Positions 23,760 through 32,243 of a DNA stretch of 34,225 nucleotides are shown piece after piece (the first letter of the stretch is position 1; every line of letters starts with the position of its first letter). A program made the translations under genes and the position numbers. Source of the stretch: JBLNBQ01 sp050260095 (lineage in GTDB: Bacteria > Bacillota > UBA5301 > DYFA01); NCBI GenBank assembly GCA_050260095.1, contig JBLNBQ010000110.1:1-34225 (forward strand), written 5' to 3'. The notes beneath the pieces were generated by a model. That model did not search any database, had not been told where the DNA came from, and was given only the letters and a program-made list of their open reading frames with translations.

Positions 23760-24563
23760 ATGTCCCTGAAGTTCCGGCTGTTCGTGGTCCTCAGCGCCGT
23801 AGCGGTGCTCTGCGCCGCGGCGGTCCCGGCTCTGGCGACGGAGGGCGGACCGTACACGATCCGCGGCGTGGTGCTGGGCGTCGATGGAAAACCCATCGCG
23901 GGTTGGCCGCTTCGCTTGAGCCCAGTCCGCCCCAACGGCGACGATGACCTGGGCAACGTCTATTACAAAATCCCCAACTACGACGATCACTTCACGTACA
24001 CCGACAGCGACGGGCGGTTCACCATGACCGGCGTCATGGACCTCGCCCAGGTGGAGACGCACAAGTATCGCCTCTGGACGGGCGGCAGCGACACCGACGC
24101 GATCCGGATGCGCATCAGCCCCTGCATCCAGGTCTCCACGATCCTCGACTTCACCACCGCGACCAAGAGCGAACTCTACGTCATCCTGCGGGCCGAAGCC
24201 CGCTCCGCCGTGCGGGTCACGATGAAGTACGCCGACGGGACGCCGTTCAACGGCTCGGTCAGCGTGGCCATCCTGAACGGCAAGAAGCTGCAGAACCGGA
24301 CGGCGGTCTTCAAGGACGGCTCCTGGGGGGCGCCCGCCATCCCCGCCGGCGACGGCCGGGAGATGGGCCGCATCCTCATTCTGAAGGAAGCGAGCAGCGC
24401 CGAGACGTTCACCCGGCTGCTGGCCGAGGGCAAGGAAGCCAACGCCGAAACGGTCAAGGAAGCCGGAGTGCTGCTGGATAAGCGGGTGCAGTTCCTGCCG
24501 CTTCAGGTGGCCACGGTCGAACTGGTCCTGCCGAACGAAGCCAAAGCCACCTTCGCGAAGTAA
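23760..24563 (+). CDS. Exported protein with carboxypeptidase-regulatory-like (Cna-B type) domain
   Basis: 267 residues. A signal peptide (KFRLFVVLSAVAVLCAAAVPALA) is followed by a beta-sandwich of the kind found in CarboxypepD_reg/Cna-B proteins: YTIRGVVLGVDGKPIAGWPLRL, a DSDGRFTMTGV turn, and further strands. A second strand-rich region follows (TMKYADGTPFNGSVSVAILNG), then an Ala/Glu-rich helix and a final strand. The ATG at 23760 has TGGAGGAG 6 nt upstream; the longer in-frame start would run through the terminator. No partner gene is obvious and no sortase motif is present. Likely extracytoplasmic; binding partner unknown. Confidence 0.75.
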   Translation: MSLKFRLFVVLSAVAVLCAAAVPALATEGGPYTIRGVVLGVDGKPIAGWPLRLSPVRPNGDDDLGNVYYKIPNYDDHFTYTDSDGRFTMTGVMDLAQVETHKYRLWTGGSDTDAIRMRISPCIQVSTILDFTTATKSELYVILRAEARSAVRVTMKYADGTPFNGSVSVAILNGKKLQNRTAVFKDGSWGAPAIPAGDGREMGRILILKEASSAETFTRLLAEGKEANAETVKEAGVLLDKRVQFLPLQVATVELVLPNEAKATFAK

Positions 24564-24730
24564 ACTCGGGCGGGTGCCCGGCCAAGAAGGAAGTACTTGG
24601 TACTACTTCCATAGAATCCCTCGAACTCCCGCTCAGTCCTGCGCCAAGACAGGCCGGCTGAGCGTCGCCCCCGTGTGCGCCAGGCTCCCCTTGGGCATAC
24701 TCACCCTGTTAACCAATCCAGCCCGAAGGG

Positions 24731-24766
24731 AGGGCCGGGGCGGTCTCCCGCCCCGGCCCTTTCTCT
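24731..24766 (+). terminator. Strong hairpin terminator between convergent genes
   Basis: Perfect 13-bp stem AGGGCCGGGGCGG / CCGCCCCGGCCCT with a 4-nt loop, followed on the plus strand by TTCTCT. It is 168 bp after the exported protein gene and 21 bp past the stop of the opposing C69 peptidase, so it may serve both strands. Confidence 0.75.
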
Positions 24767-24781
24767 GCGCCTTCAGCCTTT

Positions 24782-26359
24782 TCAGTACCAGTTGTTGTTC
24801 AGCTCGAACAGGAACTGGTCGACCAGGCCGCGGTAGACCTGCTGCGACTCGAGCATGCAGGCTTGCGAGTAGTCGCTGACTACTTTGAGCGCCGCCTTCG
24901 GATCGGATTTGTACAGCTCCAGGGCACGCTTCTCGACCTCGCCCTGCTTGTCGTAGAACTTCTGCTGCAGCAGGTCGCGCACCGCCTCGAGCTTCGGCAT
25001 CAGGCTCTGGTACCGGCGGTTCACGCTGTCGTCGACGAGGGCGAACGCCCACCAGGCCGAGTTCCAGTCGAGTTTGGTGCGATCCACGTTGGCCCACGAG
25101 GGCGGAACCTCGGTCTGCCCGGAATAGACCGGCACGAAGACGCTCATCTCGGGGTTGTCCAGGCCGAACCAGGCCACGCCGCCGATCTCATCCGGCAGCC
25201 AACTGCGCGCCTGCGAGACGAAGAAGTACGAGCAGTAATAGCGGGCGATGGGCCGGTAGAAATCGATGTCCAGGAGGCCCCGCCACGTGCTGTCGACCTG
25301 CGGCGTGGCCATCGGGCTCTTCTGCCAGCCCTTGTCGCCCTTGGCCTGCCAGGCCCGCTCCTCGGTCATGTCGTACTGCGTGCCGCGGTAGGTGTCGCGG
25401 AACAGCTTCATGACATCCTGTGCCGAGACCTTCGCTTCGGGCGCGATCGAGAACGGGTAGTCCGGGGCGTCCATCGGGTCCCACTTGACGGAGGGCGCGA
25501 ACGTGCTGTGCACCCGCCAGAGACGATAGCGGCTCCCCATGCCGGTCAGGCTGTTGTGGGCGTCGCCGAAGACGTGGTTCCAGACAAACGGCTCGCCGCT
25601 CTTCGGATCGTACAGCCCGAGGTCCTCGGCGGTCTCCAGGTAGTTGTCGCAGACCATCTGGTCAGGCGCGCCCGGCCGGATCTCGGCGATCCGGCTCATG
25701 TTGGGCACGCAGGCGATGTGATCGTCGGGCACCCGCTGCGCAGCCCAGACCGCGCCCGGCTTTCCGCTCTCCGGGCTCCAGAACGGACCGGCGCCGAAGA
25801 CCTCGAAGACCCAGACTTCGTTCGGGTCGGAGATGGTCAGGCACTCGCCCAGGGCGCACGACTCGCGGTAGCCGTACTTCACCGCAAGGTCGCCGATGAC
25901 CCGGATGGCCTCCCGGGCCGTCTTGGCGCGCTGGAGCGCGTACACTTCCAGTTGTTCGATGGTCATGATCGCCTTTTCGCTGTTAGCCGTCTCCTTGCGG
26001 CCGCCGAGCGTGGTCTCCCCGATGATGACCTGGTGTTCGTTCATGAAGGGGTAACCGGTGTTGATGTACTGGTAGGTCTCGGCCACCTGAGGAATCTCGC
26101 CGAGCTTCTTCAAGGGATGCCGGTCACCTTCGATGATCCACTCCCAGACCGGCGTCATCGTCCCGGGGGCGAACTGTTGCCGCGGGACGATCCTGAGCCG
26201 GGTGTCGTAGTAACCGTCGGCGGTGTGGCTGGTGATCACCGACCCGTCGGTGGAAGCCCCCTTGCCGACCATGATGTCGGTGCAGGCGAAGCTGGCTGAA
26301 CTGGCCGACAGGATCAAGGCCAGAGCCAGAACCGCGGCGAATCTCCGGCGTCTGCTCAT
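24782..26359 (-). CDS. Secreted C69 family dipeptidase (PepD-like)
   Basis: About 525 residues. The signal peptide (RRRRFAAVLALALILSASSASFA) ends directly before Cys26, which begins CTDIMVGKGASTDGSV. In C69 N-terminal-nucleophile hydrolases this Cys becomes the catalytic N-terminal residue, so cleavage by signal peptidase would activate the enzyme. Family blocks include SHTADGYYDTRLRIVP, ECLTISDPNEVWVFEVFG and VCDNYLETAEDLGLYDP. The ATG at 26359 has AGGAG 8 nt upstream; ATG 26365 is the alternative. It likely hydrolyses dipeptides outside the cytoplasm. It stands alone, divergent from a decayed glycosidase/transport cluster; the 243 bp between them hold no element I can call with confidence. 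Confidence 0.9.
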   Translation of the reverse strand: MSRRRRFAAVLALALILSASSASFACTDIMVGKGASTDGSVITSHTADGYYDTRLRIVPRQQFAPGTMTPVWEWIIEGDRHPLKKLGEIPQVAETYQYINTGYPFMNEHQVIIGETTLGGRKETANSEKAIMTIEQLEVYALQRAKTAREAIRVIGDLAVKYGYRESCALGECLTISDPNEVWVFEVFGAGPFWSPESGKPGAVWAAQRVPDDHIACVPNMSRIAEIRPGAPDQMVCDNYLETAEDLGLYDPKSGEPFVWNHVFGDAHNSLTGMGSRYRLWRVHSTFAPSVKWDPMDAPDYPFSIAPEAKVSAQDVMKLFRDTYRGTQYDMTEERAWQAKGDKGWQKSPMATPQVDSTWRGLLDIDFYRPIARYYCSYFFVSQARSWLPDEIGGVAWFGLDNPEMSVFVPVYSGQTEVPPSWANVDRTKLDWNSAWWAFALVDDSVNRRYQSLMPKLEAVRDLLQQKFYDKQGEVEKRALELYKSDPKAALKVVSDYSQACMLESQQVYRGLVDQFLFELNNNWY

Positions 26360-26602
26360 CCTCATCACTCCTAACTGCTTGCTCACGACTTGAATCCGAG
26401 GGCTGCCGCAGCCGGTCCAGCCCTGCCCCCTTTCCGGCGCGCGATTCCCCTCCGTAGGAGCACAGCGGCCAGTGCCATGGCCTTCGCGCGCAGTATGCCA
26501 TCTTGGGCCAAAGTTAACACCCAGAGAAGGAACGCTTGACCATCCCGGGTAGGATTCGGCTGGCGTTCCTGGCGCGGAGGTACGCCGGGCCAGTCGAATG
26601 GG

Positions 26603-26820
26603 ATGGGGACGCTGACGGAGGAGTGCCTCGCAACCTTGAGCTTGGCGGAGAAGGTCGGGCAGATGGTGATCGGGGGCTGGTCCGCGCCTTCGCTCACCCC
26701 TGACGTGCGCCGGTTGATCGAGGAATACCGGGTCGGCGGGCTGAGCCTGCTCCCGCGCAACTTGCGCGACGCCGCCCAAACGGCGGCCCTCTGCGGCGAA
26801 CTCCAAGCCCTCGCCGCCGC
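26603..26820 (+). pseudogene. N-terminal fragment of a GH3 glycosidase (NagZ/beta-glucosidase type)
   Basis: The first 70-odd codons read as the start of a glycoside hydrolase family 3 domain: LSLAEKVGQMVIGGW, then LIEEYRVGGLSLLPRN and ELQALAA. About residue 72 the family match stops and the frame runs on as Ser/Pro/Arg-rich nonsense to a stop at 27025, while another frame becomes a binding protein. The catalytic Asp and the rest of the (beta/alpha)8 barrel are absent. This is a deletion-type join of two genes. GH3 enzymes beside an AnmK start suggest an original role in N-acetylhexosamine or murein recycling. Confidence 0.8.
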
Positions 26821-27699
26821 GCCACGCTCGACGGCAAGCTGTACGGGGTGCCCTGGTACGGCGGCGCCCGGATGCTCATGTACCGCAAGGACCTCTTCGA
26901 AGCCGCCGGGATCAAGAAGGCCCCCACGACCTGGGATGAGTTCCTGGCCGACGCGAAGCTGCTCACCAAGGTCGGCAAGGTCGAGCGGTACGGCTTCGCC
27001 TTCCAGGGCGGCGCGGGGCGCCTGACGTGGCTGCCGTTCATCTGGCAGAACGGCGGCGAGATCGCCGTGAAGAAGGACGGCCGCTGGGTCTCCGCGCTCG
27101 ACTCCCCACAGGCCGTCGAAGCGCTCAAGTTCTACACCGACCTGCTGCTCAAGCATCACCTGGCGCCTGAGGCCTCCCTGACCTGGAGCGCCCTCAACGC
27201 CCGCCAGGCTTTCGCCCTGGGCGACGCGGCCATGCTCATCGAAGGCCCGTGGGCCATCGGCGCCCTCAAGAAGACCAACCCCGACATCGAGAAGGTCCTC
27301 GGCGTGGCGCTGCTGCCGGGCAACAAGCGGATGGCCACCTTCGCCGGCGGCAGCAACTTCGTCGTCTTTCGGCAGTCGAAGCAGAAGGAACTCGCCGCCG
27401 AGTTCGTGCACCTGATGGTCAGCGAGAAGTACCAGTTGGAGCTGGCCCGGCTCCTGAAGTTCCTCCCGGGGCGGATCTCGCTGCAGAAGAACAAGATGTT
27501 CACGTCCGACCCGATCCTCAAGGTGGCCGTCGAGCAGATGGAGTACGGGCGCTCGTTCCCGGCGGTCGCGGGCTGGGGCGCCGTGGAGAAGACGAACCTG
27601 CCCAACATCATGATGGACCGGATCCTCACCGGAAAGATGACGGTCGAGCAGGCCGCCGCCTGGGCGGCGGACAAGATGACCGACCTGTTCACGCCGTGA
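26821..27699 (+). pseudogene. Sugar ABC binding protein lacking its N-terminus
   Basis: About 292 residues of a family 1 solute-binding protein, beginning inside the fold at TLDGKLYGVPWYGGARML and running to a normal C-terminus (MTVEQAAAWAADKMTDLF). Roughly 115-120 residues, including the signal peptide and first lobe strands, are missing compared with usual lengths of 400-430. The first usable start is GTG 26848, without a ribosome site, so a functional exported protein is unlikely. The join to the GH3 fragment is within about 26815-26835. The stop overlaps the next permease gene (GTGA), so the original operon order is intact from here on. Confidence 0.85.
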
Positions 27700-28661
27700 G
27701 GCTCCGTGCGACGGGAGGGGCGGCGCGGCTGCCCCTCCTCACCCAGCCTGTGGGAGCGGGACGCGCCCCGGCCCGGCGAAGGCTCCTCCGCCGCCACGGC
27801 CTGCCCTACCTCCTTTTGGCGCCGGCCCTCGCGTGCGTCCTGGTCTTGACCATCTACCCGTTGCTCCAGACGGTGTGGCTCAGCTTCCACAAGCTGAACC
27901 TGGTCAACCTGGGCAAGGCGCCGGCGTACGTGGGGCTGGCCAACTACCGGCGGCTCCTCACCGATTCTTTCTTCTGGTTCGTGGCCCGCAACACGGCCCG
28001 CTTCACCCTCGCCTGCGTCGTCCTCACGATGCTCCTGGGCTTCGGCGTGGGACTGCTCCTCAGCCGCCGCTTCCGCGGGCGCTCCCTTCTGGGCGTGGCA
28101 GTCCTGCTGCCCTGGGTGATGCCCAAGGTGGCGGCCGGCATCATCTGGAAGTGGATCTTCGACGACCAGTACGGGATCGCCAACTACCTTCTGACCCGGC
28201 TGGGGCTGCCGTTCCGCGGCTTCTCCTGGTTCACCGCGGCGCCGGTGGCCTTCGGCGTGATCCTGCTGGTAGTCGTCTGGCAGAGTTTCCCCTTCATCGC
28301 CCTCTCCGTCCTGGCCGGGCTGCAGTCGATCGACCCGTCCCTCTACGAAGCGGCCGAGGTCGACGGCGCCTCCGCCTGGCAAAGGCTGCGCTACATCACC
28401 CTGCCCATGCTGAAGAGCCTGCTCGTCATCCTGACCATCCTCTCCACGGTCTGGGATTTCAAGATCTTCGACCAGGTCTACGTCATGACGGAGGGCGGGC
28501 CGGCGCAGAGCACCTATGTGATGGGCATCCACGCCTGGATGGCGGCGTTCGGCGAGATGCAGATGGGCCAGGCGGCGGCCATCGCGGTGGTCATGTTTCT
28601 CATCCTCGCCCTGATCACCGTCATCTACCTGCGGGCGGGCAAGGAGGAGGCGGTGGAATGA
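27696..28661 (+). CDS. Sugar ABC transporter permease (MalF/UgpA type)
   Basis: About 321 residues with six membrane spans. It has LLLAPALACVLVLTIYPLLQTVWLS at TM1, VGLANYRRLL, and the EAA loop EAAEVDGASAWQRLRYITLP. The GTG at 27696 overlaps the binding protein stop; the first 30 residues are Arg/Ala-rich, and a later start near 27780 is possible. It is intact although its binding protein is truncated. Forms a pair with the following permease; no ATPase gene is present, so a shared ATPase would be needed. Confidence 0.9.
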   Translation: MRLRATGGAARLPLLTQPVGAGRAPARRRLLRRHGLPYLLLAPALACVLVLTIYPLLQTVWLSFHKLNLVNLGKAPAYVGLANYRRLLTDSFFWFVARNTARFTLACVVLTMLLGFGVGLLLSRRFRGRSLLGVAVLLPWVMPKVAAGIIWKWIFDDQYGIANYLLTRLGLPFRGFSWFTAAPVAFGVILLVVVWQSFPFIALSVLAGLQSIDPSLYEAAEVDGASAWQRLRYITLPMLKSLLVILTILSTVWDFKIFDQVYVMTEGGPAQSTYVMGIHAWMAAFGEMQMGQAAAIAVVMFLILALITVIYLRAGKEEAVE

Positions 28662-29500
28662 GACCGCTTGGGGTTCGCCGCGCCGCCCTGGGCCTCGCCG
28701 TCTACCTTCTGGCCGCCCTGGTCTTCGTCTTCGCGGTCTTCCCCTTCTTCTGGATGCTGATGACCTCCCTCAAGGAGAACCGGGAGATCTTCACCCGGGT
28801 GCCGCAGCTCCTGCCGACCCGCTGGACCGTCGAGCACTATGTGGCCGTCTTCGCCCGGGGCGGCTTCGCGCGGTACTTTCTGAACAGCGTAATCGTGGCG
28901 GTCAGCACGACGCTCGGCAGCATCGCGGTCGGCTCCCTGGCCGCCTACGCGGTGGCCCGGTTCTGCTTCCCGCTCCGCTCGGTCTTCCTGGTCCTGATCC
29001 TGTCGGTGCAGATGTTCCCCCTGGTCGTCCTCATCATCCCCCTCTTCATCATCATGCGCGACCTGGGACTGCTCGACCAGTACCTGGGGCTGATCCTGGC
29101 CTACGTCACCTTCACGCTGCCCTTCGGGGTCTGGATGCTCAAAGGGTTCTTCGACAGCATCCCGGCAAGCCTGGAGGAGGCGGCGATGATCGACGGGTGC
29201 AGCCGGATGGGCGCCTTCGGGCGGGTGATCTTGCCGGTGGCGGCGCCGGGGGTGGCGGCCAGCTCCATCTACTCCTTCATCGGGGCCTGGAACGAGTTCA
29301 TGTTCGCCATGACCTTCATCAGCCGGGAAGAGATGCGGACCCTGCCCTTGGCCCTCCAGTCGTTCTTCGGCCAGTTCAACGTGGAGTGGGGGCCGGTCAT
29401 GGCCGCCTCGGTCGTCTTCACCCTGCCCGTGCTCGCCTTCTTCCTGGCGGTCCAGAAGCGCTTCACCACCGGGCTGGTGAAGGGGGCGGTCAAGGGATGA
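28658..29500 (+). CDS. Sugar ABC transporter permease (MalG type)
   Basis: 280 residues, six membrane spans, with FPFFWMLMTSLKENREIF after TM1 and the EAA loop EAAMIDGCSRMGAFGRVILP. The ATG overlaps the previous stop by 4 bp and has GGAGG about 7-10 nt upstream. Its own stop overlaps the ATG of the AnmK remnant, showing that permease and kinase were once translationally coupled. Intact and apparently functional on its own. Confidence 0.92.
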   Translation: MRPLGVRRAALGLAVYLLAALVFVFAVFPFFWMLMTSLKENREIFTRVPQLLPTRWTVEHYVAVFARGGFARYFLNSVIVAVSTTLGSIAVGSLAAYAVARFCFPLRSVFLVLILSVQMFPLVVLIIPLFIIMRDLGLLDQYLGLILAYVTFTLPFGVWMLKGFFDSIPASLEEAAMIDGCSRMGAFGRVILPVAAPGVAASSIYSFIGAWNEFMFAMTFISREEMRTLPLALQSFFGQFNVEWGPVMAASVVFTLPVLAFFLAVQKRFTTGLVKGAVKG

Positions 29501-29526
29501 TCGTCCTCGGGCTGATGTCGGGCACC
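29497..29526 (+). pseudogene. anmK: First ten codons of an AnmK-like anhydro-N-acetylmuramic acid kinase
   Basis: MIVLGLMSGT is the standard opening of AnmK, whose MSGTS-D-G motif belongs to the ATP-binding start. After the Thr the frame reads QRPLRHRRPPP and bears no similarity. The ATG overlaps the permease stop (ATGA), exactly where an operon gene would begin. The remaining 360 or so codons are gone. The next 150 bp (29527-29682) hold no recognisable domain in any frame. Confidence 0.65.
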
Positions 29527-29682
29527 CAACGTCCCCTCCGCCACCGGCGCCCGCCACCCGGTCGTCATGGGGAAACTCGTCCCCGGCCAAAGCTGCAGCA
29601 AGAAAACCGCCTGCCATCCGTCGGACAAGGCCTGAGCCGGGGTAGATATGGATATAGGTGGGGATCGAAGCCGGGATGTACG

Positions 29683-30062
29683 GTCGTCTCCACCGACGAC
29701 CTGCGGGAGGAGTTATTCGGCAGCGCCGAGGTGAGGCACGGTCAGGGGGTGGTCTTCGAGACCGCCCACCGGCGGGTCGCCGAGGCGCTGAAGGCGGGAA
29801 GGGATGTGGTCTTCGATGCGACCAACACCCGTCCCGCCTACCGCCGAAGCCTGCTGAACGGTTTTGGGCGGAGGGGCTCAAGTTCGACGCCGTAGCCGTG
29901 GTGGTGGAGGCGACGCCCCAACGCGCCTTGACCCTACAGAGAGGCCGGACCCGGAAGGTCCCGGCCGCGGTCATCCGGAGATTCTACAAGACGCTCGTCC
30001 CGCCCACCGAGGCGGAAGGGTTCGCCGAGATCCGCTTCGTCCGTACCCCCTGTACCCCCTGA
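29683..30062 (+). pseudogene. AAA/polynucleotide-kinase-like ATP-binding protein, truncated and frameshifted
   Basis: The frame at 29683 starts mid-domain at VVSTDDLREELFGSAEV, followed by FETAHRRVAEALKAGRDVVFDATNT, the pattern of AAA_33/PNK-like small kinases just after their P-loop. The P-loop itself is missing. At TTTT 29862-29865 the match jumps one frame to FWAEGLKFDAVAVVVEATPQRAL and EAEGFAEIRFV, ending at 30062; one additional T would restore the frame. So the gene has lost its start and carries a one-base indel. It lies between the AnmK remnant and a minus-strand gene. Confidence 0.75.
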
Positions 30063-30065
30063 GTC

Positions 30066-30557
30066 TCAGGCCTCCTTGCGGAGCGCCTCAGCCTCTGGAA
30101 GATCGGTCGTCTCCGGCTCAACCAAGGTCAGGTGACGGCGCAGTACCTGCCGTGCCTCGGACCGCAGAGCGCGGTCGGCTTCGTACAGGGCATCAAACGC
30201 CTTGCGCTGGGCCGACTCGACAATCTCGCGCACTCGCTTCCCGGCCATGTCGATCAGTTCGCGCTCCTTCTCATTGAGCTGCCCCACTGCGCCTAGCGCA
30301 TCCTCACCGATAAAGCCGCTCGACGCGAGCTTGCTCACGAAACGGTTCAGTTCGGCGTTCCTGGCCGCCTGGGCGTCGTTTTCACGGCTGAGCGCGACGC
30401 ACTTGCGGCTGAGGTTGTCCTTTTCGAGCATGAGAAGGGCGACGCGCTGTTCGAGTTCCTGTCTCACCCGGGCCAAGTTGGTCAGTTGCCCGATCACCCC
30501 GATCGCGATCCAGGAGAAAAGGGCACCGAGCATGAAGATTCCTATCACGTTAGCCAC
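30066..30557 (-). CDS. Membrane-anchored coiled-coil protein, function unknown
   Basis: About 163 residues. One N-terminal membrane span (IGIFMLGALFSWIAIGVIG) is followed by a heptad-like helix (RVRQELEQRVALLMLEKDNLSRKCVALSRE) and a mostly helical, charged cytoplasmic part. The GTG at 30557 is chosen because the span begins there and a purine-rich site lies upstream; it overlaps the 3' end of the HD-GYP gene by 8 bp. Third gene of the c-di-GMP-riboswitch unit, so it is probably a partner or target in the same process, but no family is recognised. Confidence 0.7.
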   Translation of the reverse strand: MANVIGIFMLGALFSWIAIGVIGQLTNLARVRQELEQRVALLMLEKDNLSRKCVALSRENDAQAARNAELNRFVSKLASSGFIGEDALGAVGQLNEKERELIDMAGKRVREIVESAQRKAFDALYEADRALRSEARQVLRRHLTLVEPETTDLPEAEALRKEA

Positions 30558-31848
30558 AGAAGACCGCCCCTTCCCTTCCGGCTGGCGAAAACCACGGCGC
30601 CTCGGCCTCGTCGGCCGCATACTCTGCGTAACCCTTGAGCGCGCAGAGGGCGTCGACCACGTCCGGGTGAAACTGCGTGCCGGAGTTCTTCCTCAGTTCG
30701 TGCAATGCGACCTCGTCCGAAAAGGCCACGCGGTAGCGGCGACCACTGGTCATGGCATCGAAGGCGTCGGCCACCGCGATAATCGCCGCCGACAGCGGCA
30801 AGCCGTAGCTCGGCAGGGCAATCTCGCGAGGGTAGCCTTGGCCGTCGAAGCGCTTGTGGTGAAAGACGACCGCTTCCTTCACATCGAAGAACTGGTCCAG
30901 CTGCGTAAGCATCTGCATGCCCAGCACCGGATGGCGTTCGAGCTCCGCCTGCTCGGAGGCGCTCAAAGGGCCATCGATCAAGGCGATGTCGTCCCTAAGA
31001 CCGATCTTGCCGATATCGTGGAGGCGCCCGGCCAGGTAGATCGTGTCCCGCTCCGCCTCGCTGAGCCCCAGCTGGCGGGCGATTTCCAGGCTTAAGGTGG
31101 CGACCCGCTGACAGTGCCCGGCGGTGTAGAAGTCGCGGGCGTCGACCACGTCGGCGAGCAGCGTCAGAGTCTCCTTGGTCTGCAATTGGAGCCGGCTCTG
31201 CTGGGCATACGACCGGTGAACGAGGACGAGGGGGATAGCCAGAAGCCCCAAGGCGATGGGAGCCTTCACCCAGATAGTGCTCGCCAACGCGCCCAGCATA
31301 AGCAGAGCCGTGTACTGGAACCAGACCGCCTTGAGCAGCCGGACCAGGTGATCTGTGAATCGGAAGCCGGCGTGCAGCGCACCCACCCCTGCGACGAGGC
31401 CAACGTCAACCAGGAGGTATACGGCGGCTCCCGCCACGATGGGTGCCAGTGTCGCCAGGTTAACCAGCGGACCGCCGCCCAGCGCCCGGACGAGCAGCCC
31501 GGCGGTGGCGGCTGCGACCACCAGTTTCGCTGCGTTGAAGAGCACGTTGTACCAGGGGCGTTTCAGCCACGCATCCGAGAGGGCGCCTGCCGCCGCCACC
31601 GCCCCCAGCGCCAACGGAAGGGGCAGCGAGAGGACGCCACCAAAGACTATGGCGGTCTCGACCGTCAGCTTGGTTTCAGTCGCGACCTGCACGGGTACGA
31701 GGCTCGCCGCGGTCACCAGCGCCAGGAACCCCAGCGCCGGAAGAGCCCCGGGACCGAGCCCGGCGGGCGTCAGCCGGAGCGCCACCACGAAGAGTCCCGC
31801 CGCCCCCAGCGCGACCGCCGTGATGTAGGCGCTAACGCGTTGGTTCAT
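30550..31848 (-). CDS. HD-GYP domain cyclic-di-GMP phosphodiesterase with membrane sensor
   Basis: 432 residues. Residues 1-210 contain about seven to eight membrane segments of a MASE-like sensor. The HD-GYP domain follows from about 225: AGHCQRVATLSLEIA, HD at 277-278 in LHDIGKIG, HPVLG, and HHKRFDGQGYP at 330-340, with the GYP triad intact. The usual Glu of HHExxDG is Lys here. Such enzymes hydrolyse c-di-GMP to GMP or pGpG. The start at 31848 has AAGGA 9 nt upstream and lies 27 bp after the small exported protein gene. Expression should depend on the upstream c-di-GMP riboswitch, giving feedback on its own substrate. Confidence 0.92.
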   Translation of the reverse strand: MNQRVSAYITAVALGAAGLFVVALRLTPAGLGPGALPALGFLALVTAASLVPVQVATETKLTVETAIVFGGVLSLPLPLALGAVAAAGALSDAWLKRPWYNVLFNAAKLVVAAATAGLLVRALGGGPLVNLATLAPIVAGAAVYLLVDVGLVAGVGALHAGFRFTDHLVRLLKAVWFQYTALLMLGALASTIWVKAPIALGLLAIPLVLVHRSYAQQSRLQLQTKETLTLLADVVDARDFYTAGHCQRVATLSLEIARQLGLSEAERDTIYLAGRLHDIGKIGLRDDIALIDGPLSASEQAELERHPVLGMQMLTQLDQFFDVKEAVVFHHKRFDGQGYPREIALPSYGLPLSAAIIAVADAFDAMTSGRRYRVAFSDEVALHELRKNSGTQFHPDVVDALCALKGYAEYAADEAEAPWFSPAGREGAVFCG

Positions 31849-31875
31849 CAGCGTAGATCCTTGTGCCGGTTCCGG

Positions 31876-32160
31876 TCAGTGCGGTCCCAGCACCGCATCG
31901 GCCGGGAGTCTCGCCGGGTCCACCGGATTGTGTTCAGCCGGGGCGCTGGTCTTGGCGGAGTTGCCCGTGAACGGGTCGACCTCGTGGAGGCTGAACCCGG
32001 CGCCGGCCTGTACCCGTTCGAAAGCCGGCAGCGTCTGATCGTCCTTGGCCCCCAGACCGGGCGGAGTCCCTTCACTGCACCACCGGACACCCGCCAGCAC
32101 GGGCAGGCTCACCAGCAGGAGAAGCACCGCTACCATCAAACCGATGCGCATTCGCTTCAC
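31876..32160 (-). CDS. Small exported protein, function unknown
   Basis: 94 residues: signal peptide (RIGLMVAVLLLLVSLPVLAG) and a short mature part of about 70 residues, Pro/Ala/Asp-rich, with one cysteine (VRWCSEG) and no known domain. The GTG at 32160 has GGAGGGGG 8 nt upstream. First gene behind the c-di-GMP riboswitch and its terminator. Such genes often encode surface or adhesion components, but that is only inference here. Confidence 0.7.
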   Translation of the reverse strand: MKRMRIGLMVAVLLLLVSLPVLAGVRWCSEGTPPGLGAKDDQTLPAFERVQAGAGFSLHEVDPFTGNSAKTSAPAEHNPVDPARLPADAVLGPH

Positions 32161-32190
32161 GATCCATACCCCCTCCAGAAGCTTGGGGAA

Positions 32191-32230
32191 ACAAAAACCC
32201 TTGGTCTGGGCAATGCAGCCCGACCAAGGG
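32191..32230 (-). terminator. Riboswitch-controlled intrinsic terminator
   Basis: Minus-strand stem of 13 bp with one bulged base (outer arms CCCTTGGTC / GACCAAGGG, inner GGGC / GCCC), 6-nt loop, followed by TTTTTGTTT. It lies between the c-di-GMP aptamer and the first gene and is the expression platform of a transcriptional switch. Confidence 0.9.
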
Positions 32231-32243
32231 TGGTCAACTCAAC

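Noticed and set aside
24589..24610. Hairpin GGAAGTA-8 nt-TACTTCC after the exported protein gene
   Set aside because: Short AT-containing stem without a T-run; the hairpin at 24731-24766 is a much better terminator.
26360..26602. Divergent promoters between the C69 peptidase and the GH3 fragment
   Set aside because: TTAACT and TACTGC-like elements on the minus strand are too weak; no pair with good spacing on either strand.
29527..29682. Search for the missing P-loop of the AAA-type kinase in the 150 bp after the AnmK remnant
   Set aside because: One frame reads PGQSCSKKT, but the required Gly-Lys-Ser/Thr order is absent; no convincing P-loop in any frame.
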